A stretch of DNA of 17,155 nucleotides from Candidatus Bathyarchaeum sp. Lineage in GTDB: Archaea > Thermoproteota > Bathyarchaeia > Bathyarchaeales > Bathyarchaeaceae. This document shows positions 14,034 through 17,155 of the stretch, one piece after another. Positions within the stretch are counted from its first letter, which is position 1. Each line of letters opens with the position of its first letter. Location of the stretch: positions 1-17,155 of the forward strand of contig PIXS01000346.1 of assembly GCA_003096255.1 (NCBI GenBank). Reading direction: 5' to 3'. Under the pieces are notes generated by a model, which was not told where the DNA came from, searched no databases, and was given only the letters and a program-made list of their open reading frames with translations. The translations under genes and the position numbers were made by a program.

Positions 14034-14085
14034 GTCAAGAAAGTTTGACCAAGATGAAGCAGGGGTTAGTCAAGAAAAATTGACC
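14034..14085. promoter_or_regulatory. Paired 17-bp dyads, 35 bp apart (locus 2)
   Basis: GTCAAGAAAGTTTGACC (14034-14050) and GTCAAGAAAAATTGACC (14069-14085) repeat the motif and exact 35-bp period of locus 1. They lie just past the stop of the small Ig-like gene and upstream of the seven-repeat propeller gene on the same strand. A minus-strand AT-rich stretch (AATTAAGAATATT) about 28 bp from the first dyad could be the promoter. Confidence 0.65.
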
Positions 14086-14113
14086 TTAGCAAACAATCAA
14101 GGTTCCATGAGGT

Positions 14114-14530
14114 TTATGCAGTTTTGGTAATCGCTCCACATACACATTCGTTGGATGAAATTATGCGAAACTGATAGTCAGCATTTTTAGTCCATCCAAC
14201 ATTAGTTATGGTTATTTGTCCCTGACTTCCTGTTGGATAATTACTGTCTTCAGGTTTGATGGAAAATGTTCGATTGAAACCATCTCCTAATACTTGAACC
14301 TGTTTCAGAACCGCATCCGTTACCTTGTTTGTATTCTCTAAATATAGGACAATGCTATTATTTTCTAATCCTGAAGTTCCTTCGAATTCTACATTAGTGA
14401 TTCTTATCTCTTCCCATCTTGGTTCAAATCTACTGTCTTCATACTGAGAGAGAAGAAAGAGAAATCCCACAGTTAACACGATTAATAGTCCAGCAGCTAG
14501 AACCCGTATTCCAGAATCAGATTTTTCCAT
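14114..14530 (-). CDS. Small membrane-anchored protein with Ig-like domain
   Basis: This 138-residue product has an N-terminal anchor (GIRVLAAGLLIVLTVGFLFLL) and one extracytoplasmic beta domain starting IRITNVEFEGTSG and continuing NNSIVLYLENTNKVTDAVLKQVQVLG. This start (I-x-NV-x-F-x-G) and the following strand resemble the anchored protein at 5097-5627, suggesting distant paralogy. Two cysteines near the C-terminus (C-V-C) may pair or bind metal. The ATG lies just before the anchor; minus-strand TATAATTAATA about 35-45 bp upstream is a fitting promoter with a short leader. No family or function is recognised. Confidence 0.75.
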   Translation of the reverse strand: MEKSDSGIRVLAAGLLIVLTVGFLFLLSQYEDSRFEPRWEEIRITNVEFEGTSGLENNSIVLYLENTNKVTDAVLKQVQVLGDGFNRTFSIKPEDSNYPTGSQGQITITNVGWTKNADYQFRIISSNECVCGAITKTA

Positions 14531-14713
14531 GAATTGTGGTCTTTTATTTCAAGTATTTCGGGGTTATTAATTATAGATATGAAGCAAAACTTCTGAAAGC
14601 AAAGTTTGAATTAAGCCAAGTAGAAGCAAACACTCTAGCCACAAATACGACCGCTCTTGATGTGTCCACTATAACACCCAAATTTTATGTATTAAATTGT
14701 GATATCTTCAAAG

Positions 14714-15388
14714 ATGGCACATCGAAAACGGGGATACAGATTCAAGAATGACTGGCCTCCTGAGCACCAGGAACATATCGAACAGAATTACAAGTCAGGC
14801 GTCACCATTCCGGTAGACGTCAAAATCGAACTGGAACACCATGTACTCAATTTGGAAAACGTCAAGAAAATTCTGAGCAACGCACGAACAATTTCGGTAA
14901 TGGACTGCGGATGCCGAGCGATGTATGGACACTGCGATAAACCAGTCAACGTCTGTTTAGATTTGAACGAGTTCGCCGAGAGTAACATAGCAAATGGCGT
15001 ATTGGGGGCACGAAAGGTCACCTTGGATGAGGCACTTGACATCCTCCAGAAGACCCACGAAGCAGGGCTTATCCACATGGCATATGGGCACGGAGAGTTC
15101 TATGAACCAGGTGTCATCAATTCTGTGTGTAGCTGCTGTTCTTGTTGTTGCGGAATCCTTGCTGGAGTCTTACGGTTTGGTTTGTACCCTCACCTGTTGA
15201 CAGCTCATTCGATAGCGGTAACGGATTTGTCCGCGTGTGTGGGCTGTGGGGTGTGTGTTAACAGATGCCAGTTCGGTGCTATGAAGATAGTGGACGGTAA
15301 ACTGTCTTTCAATCAGGACTTGTGCTTTGGGTGTGGTCTATGTGTCAGCACCTGTCCAACCCATGCTATTACACTCGTAGACAAGTAA
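14714..15388 (+). CDS. Multi-cluster iron-sulfur (ferredoxin-type) protein with 18 cysteines
   Basis: This 224-residue cytoplasmic protein has three cysteine zones. Zone 1 is C65-x-C67-x6-C74-x6-C81 (DCGCRAMYGHCDKPVNVC). Zone 2 is C139-x-C141-C142-x-C144-C145-C146 (VCSCCSCCCGIL). Zone 3 is a 2[4Fe-4S] ferredoxin domain with C175/178/181/185 and C204/207/210/214. The ferredoxin part surely binds two clusters; the other zones probably bind metal or further clusters. The layout matches an uncharacterised family of 4Fe-4S proteins in anaerobes; no reaction is known to me. ATG at 14714 is preferred over an in-frame GTG five codons earlier because MAHRKR is a natural start. AT-rich TTTTATGTATTAAATT lies 20-35 bp upstream. 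The next gene begins 23 bp after the stop with a good ribosome site, so the two are likely an operon. Confidence 0.88.
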   Translation: MAHRKRGYRFKNDWPPEHQEHIEQNYKSGVTIPVDVKIELEHHVLNLENVKKILSNARTISVMDCGCRAMYGHCDKPVNVCLDLNEFAESNIANGVLGARKVTLDEALDILQKTHEAGLIHMAYGHGEFYEPGVINSVCSCCSCCCGILAGVLRFGLYPHLLTAHSIAVTDLSACVGCGVCVNRCQFGAMKIVDGKLSFNQDLCFGCGLCVSTCPTHAITLVDK

Positions 15389-15396
15389 TCAAACGA

Positions 15397-15401
15397 AGGA
15401 G
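15397..15401 (+). promoter_or_regulatory. Ribosome binding site deciding the start of the 93-aa protein
   Basis: AGGAG lies 10 nt before the TTG at 15412, in the gap after the iron-sulfur gene stop. It selects this start over the longer frame that overlaps the iron-sulfur gene. Confidence 0.6.
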
Positions 15402-15411
15402 TAGACATTCA

Positions 15412-15693
15412 TTGAGTGAAGAGCTTAGAGCAAAATGGGATAGACTTTGGCACTTTTTCAGTGTCAGTCAAAGGTTTGGAAAATGGAATGTTGACATGAA
15501 AGACGCTTCAGAAGAAGAGCGCGACCTGATTGTGAAAACTCAAGAAATCCTTACAGAGCATGGGGTGTTTGATTGTCCAGAGTTGTTAAAGGATGTTTTC
15601 AGTTCCCTCTCGGAAAGCGAACAAATCACGTGCGTAAACGGTCTTGAAGTCATTACAAAGTACATGAAATACCATCCTCACGGTCCATCATAA
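15412..15693 (+). CDS. Small acidic protein co-transcribed with the iron-sulfur protein
   Basis: No family is recognised. The 93-residue, mainly helical product reads LSEELRAKWDRLWHFFSVSQ, then KWNVDMKDASEEERDLIVKT, then CPELLKDVFSSLSESE and a C-terminal VITKYMKYHPHGPS. It has two cysteines, no signal peptide and no membrane segment. The frame stays open upstream into the iron-sulfur gene, but AGGAG before the TTG and the natural gene junction favour the short form. The short gap suggests a functional partner of the 18-cysteine protein, perhaps a subunit or regulator; that is inference from position only. Confidence 0.7.
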   Translation: MSEELRAKWDRLWHFFSVSQRFGKWNVDMKDASEEERDLIVKTQEILTEHGVFDCPELLKDVFSSLSESEQITCVNGLEVITKYMKYHPHGPS

Positions 15694-15739
15694 TTGGAGA
15701 GAGCACTTGAGATTTTCTTGTAATTTGTTGGTCTAGAAT

Positions 15740-16096
15740 TTAGCCTTCGATGTGTTCTTGTAATCTTTTGATTTGTTCTGGGTTTGCAGAGTCGATGTAT
15801 TCTAGGATTTGTTTCTTGTCTCTTATTTCTTGCAGTCGTTTTTTTCGGCTTGCAGGAATCGTGTATATGGGATACACTCGCCAGTACATTCGTAGCATCA
15901 TCGCTTTTGCGTCAACAGTTTTTTTTACAAGCCCCTCATCAACTAATTCTTTAAGGTAGTTTGATAGTCTTTGTCGTGAAATGTGTTTTTCTGAACCATT
16001 GTCCACGAATTCTTTGAGGAGGTGACTCCATCTGGTTTTGCCCTTCTGATCAATGAAAAGAGCTATGTCGTATTTTGAAAAATGAATTTGTCTCAT
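15740..16096 (-). CDS. Small winged-helix transcriptional regulator
   Basis: This 118-residue protein has a winged-helix DNA-binding domain (about 5-65): FSKYDIALFIDQKGKTRWS, then HLLKEFVDNGSEKHISRQRL with recognition helix SRQRLSNYLKELVDEGLV and a wing around KKTVDAKAM. A helical C-terminus (about 80-118; RKKRLQEIRDKKQILEYI) probably dimerises it. ATG at 16096 is preferred to a TTG four codons upstream. A perfect 14-bp palindrome and further TAGACT half-sites lie directly before the start, so it probably represses itself. Nearby possible targets are the divergent stalk-protein gene and its own promoter. The effector is unknown. Confidence 0.8.
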   Translation of the reverse strand: MRQIHFSKYDIALFIDQKGKTRWSHLLKEFVDNGSEKHISRQRLSNYLKELVDEGLVKKTVDAKAMMLRMYWRVYPIYTIPASRKKRLQEIRDKKQILEYIDSANPEQIKRLQEHIEG

Positions 16097-16099
16097 TTT

Positions 16100-16140
16100 T
16101 AGACTCAATCTCTGTTTAGACTATAGTCTAGAATTAGACT
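16100..16140. promoter_or_regulatory. TAGACT half-site cluster with 14-bp palindrome (probable autoregulatory operator)
   Basis: TAGACTATAGTCTA (16117-16130) is a perfect palindrome. Extra TAGACT half-sites lie at 16100-16105 and 16135-16140, 17 and 18 bp either side of the palindrome's first half. A minus-strand TATA-like GTTTATCAG lies at 16144-16152, placing the palindrome over the start-site region of the regulator gene, as expected for repression. Confidence 0.6.
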
Positions 16141-16171
16141 GATAAACTTTGTGGTTGAGGAATAAGCAATC

Positions 16172-16178
16172 TTTTAAG
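16172..16178 (+). promoter_or_regulatory. TATA-like box of the stalk-protein gene
   Basis: TTTTAAG lies about 45 bp before the ATG, predicting a start near 16202 and a leader of about 20 nt that contains GGGGCGG. Confidence 0.4.
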
Positions 16179-16222
16179 CTAATTGCAGCAGAATACCACA
16201 ACGGGTTTTGGGGCGGATTATT

Positions 16223-17155
16223 ATGATGGTTGGCTCAGAAAGGGGTAAAAAATCAGTCAGCATAAGAGTGTTCGCAGTTGCTTATCTAGCTTTGTTGGCT
16301 GTCACCGTGATTGTCAGTTACTTTGGTTATTCAGCCATAACAGAACTGCAAACTGAACAAAACACTCTTCAGTCCAAGTATGACGCCATCAACGCCCAGT
16401 ATTTAGGTCTTCAAGCAAACTTCAGCGAACTAGAAAACAGCAACAATGACCTGTATCTGCAACTCGCCGATTTAGAGTCTCAGCTTTTGTCTCTGGAATC
16501 GCAGCACAGCATGCTTGAGTTAAATTTTTCTGCGTTGCAAGCCCAACATTATATGCTTGAGGCTAATCATTCCATTCTTCAAGCCCAGCACGACATACTT
16601 GAGCTAAACTATTCCAATCTGCAAACCCAATACGACATACTTCAAGCAGACCATTCCAGTCTACAATCTCAACATAATATGCTTGAAGCCAATTATTCTG
16701 CTCTGCAATCTCAACATGATGTACTTGATGCTAGTTATTCTGCCCTTCAAACTCAACTTGATATGCTTGAGGCAAATTATTCTGCTTTACAGGCTCAACA
16801 TGATATGCTTCAGGCGGCTTATTCTGCTCTGGAGGCGAACTACACTGATTTTTTGGCTGAGTATAATCAGCTTCGTTTGACGCCTTTCAGTTATCTTGTG
16901 TTCACTGACGGGAACGGAAATTACTACGCCCAAAATGGGGTAACAAAAACTATCGAGTATTCAGGAACAGATTTTGCAGCAATCTTGAATGCTGTGCTTA
17001 CTCAAGGAAAAACTTGTCATCTTCTTCCAGGCGAATATTACCTAAACTCGCCAGTCAATGTTTCTGGCAAAAATGATGTGTCTATTTCTGGTTCTGGATT
17101 AGAAACGTCGATAATACAGGTGTCTTCAGACATTTGTGCCTTCAACATAACAGGA
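16223..17155 (+). CDS. Membrane-anchored coiled-coil stalk protein with start of a beta-helix domain (3' end outside window)
   Basis: An open frame of 311 codons leaves the right edge. A short basic N-terminus is followed by a membrane helix (about 16-34; VFAVAYLALLAVTVIVSYFG) and a long extracytoplasmic coiled coil (about 40-215). Residues 93-204 are eight exact-length 14-residue repeats with consensus AQHDMLEANYSALQ. Most carry N-x-S/T, making a regular line of glycosylation sequons. The remainder (from about 235) reads IEYSGTDFAAILNAVLTQG, CHLLPGEYYLNSPVNVSG and DVSISGSGLETSIIQ, the opening pattern of pectate-lyase-type right-handed beta-helices. The stalk would project the beta-helix tens of nanometres from the membrane. 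Two adjacent ATGs are possible starts; the first is taken. Enzymatic or adhesive function cannot be decided without the missing end. Confidence 0.85.
   Translation, partial: MMVGSERGKKSVSIRVFAVAYLALLAVTVIVSYFGYSAITELQTEQNTLQSKYDAINAQYLGLQANFSELENSNNDLYLQLADLESQLLSLESQHSMLELNFSALQAQHYMLEANHSILQAQHDILELNYSNLQTQYDILQADHSSLQSQHNMLEANYSALQSQHDVLDASYSALQTQLDMLEANYSALQAQHDMLQAAYSALEANYTDFLAEYNQLRLTPFSYLVFTDGNGNYYAQNGVTKTIEYSGTDFAAILNAVLTQGKTCHLLPGEYYLNSPVNVSGKNDVSISGSGLETSIIQVSSDICAFNITG
16499..16834 (+). repeat. Eight tandem 42-bp coding repeats (14 residues each)
   Basis: Eight in-frame units of 42 bp encode variants of the stalk consensus. Protein identity between units exceeds DNA identity, since Leu, Gln, Ala and Ser codons vary freely. 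This argues for selection on the protein, not very recent duplication of the DNA. Confidence 0.85.

Noticed and set aside
11793..14085. The 17-bp repeats as CRISPR repeats
   Set aside because: Only two copies at each locus, 18-bp spacers, no array and no cas genes; internal dyad symmetry and promoter position fit an operator better.
14536..14751. 71-residue plus-strand frame before the iron-sulfur gene
   Set aside because: It overlaps the probable promoter and start of the iron-sulfur gene, lacks a ribosome site and shows no recognisable domain.
16683..16880. 65-residue plus-strand frame in the stalk region
   Set aside because: Shadow frame created by the 42-bp repeats of the stalk protein.

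Overview
The window looks like chromosomal DNA of an uncultivated anaerobic archaeon. It encodes transcription factor B (TFB), an NrpR-type regulator and many ferredoxin-type iron-sulfur sites. Starts are often TTG or GTG, TATA-like boxes lie about 25-30 bp upstream of probable start sites, and one secreted protein ends in a PEF-CTERM-like (archaeosortase) tail. The style fits Bathyarchaeia or related Thermoproteota, but that placement is inference from gene content, not from a marker alignment.

Layout. (1) 1-5000, housekeeping and regulation: an MgtE/SLC41-type divalent-cation transporter running off the left edge on the minus strand, a TFB gene on the same strand, then on the plus strand a B12-binding radical SAM protein followed by an NrpR-like regulator. 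(2) 5000-14550, mostly cell-surface proteins: a membrane-anchored Ig-like protein, a small coiled-coil protein, a 2[4Fe-4S] ferredoxin, an 895-residue secreted PQQ-type propeller protein, a cupin, a small winged-helix-like protein, a flavodoxin-fold protein, a Pro/Glu/Thr-stalk membrane protein, a DOMON/CBM9-like secreted protein with the PEF-type tail, a seven-repeat beta-propeller membrane protein, and a second small Ig-like anchored protein. (3) 14700-15700: an 18-cysteine ferredoxin-type protein in a probable operon with a 93-residue acidic protein. (4) 15740 to the end: a small winged-helix regulator divergent from a large surface protein (membrane anchor, coiled-coil stalk of eight exact 14-residue repeats, start of a beta-helix) that runs off the right edge.

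Two coding regions are cut by the window edges: the transporter (1-889, minus) and the stalk protein (16223-17155, plus).

The most interesting signals are non-coding. A 17-bp dyad (GTCAA-N6-TTGAC plus C) occurs as a pair with exactly 35 bp periodicity at two separate loci, each upstream of a minus-strand gene for an anchored extracytoplasmic protein. A second palindromic family, best form GTTTGGGG - 11-nt loop - CCCCAAAC, recurs in six intergenic regions between 5.0 and 12.8 kb. One arm position varies with a compensating change in the other arm, and some copies are half-elements abutting stop codons. Near-perfect operators also overlap the promoters of the TFB gene and the winged-helix gene. 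Together these suggest coordinated regulation of a surface-protein region. No CRISPR array, rRNA, tRNA or insertion sequence was recognised.
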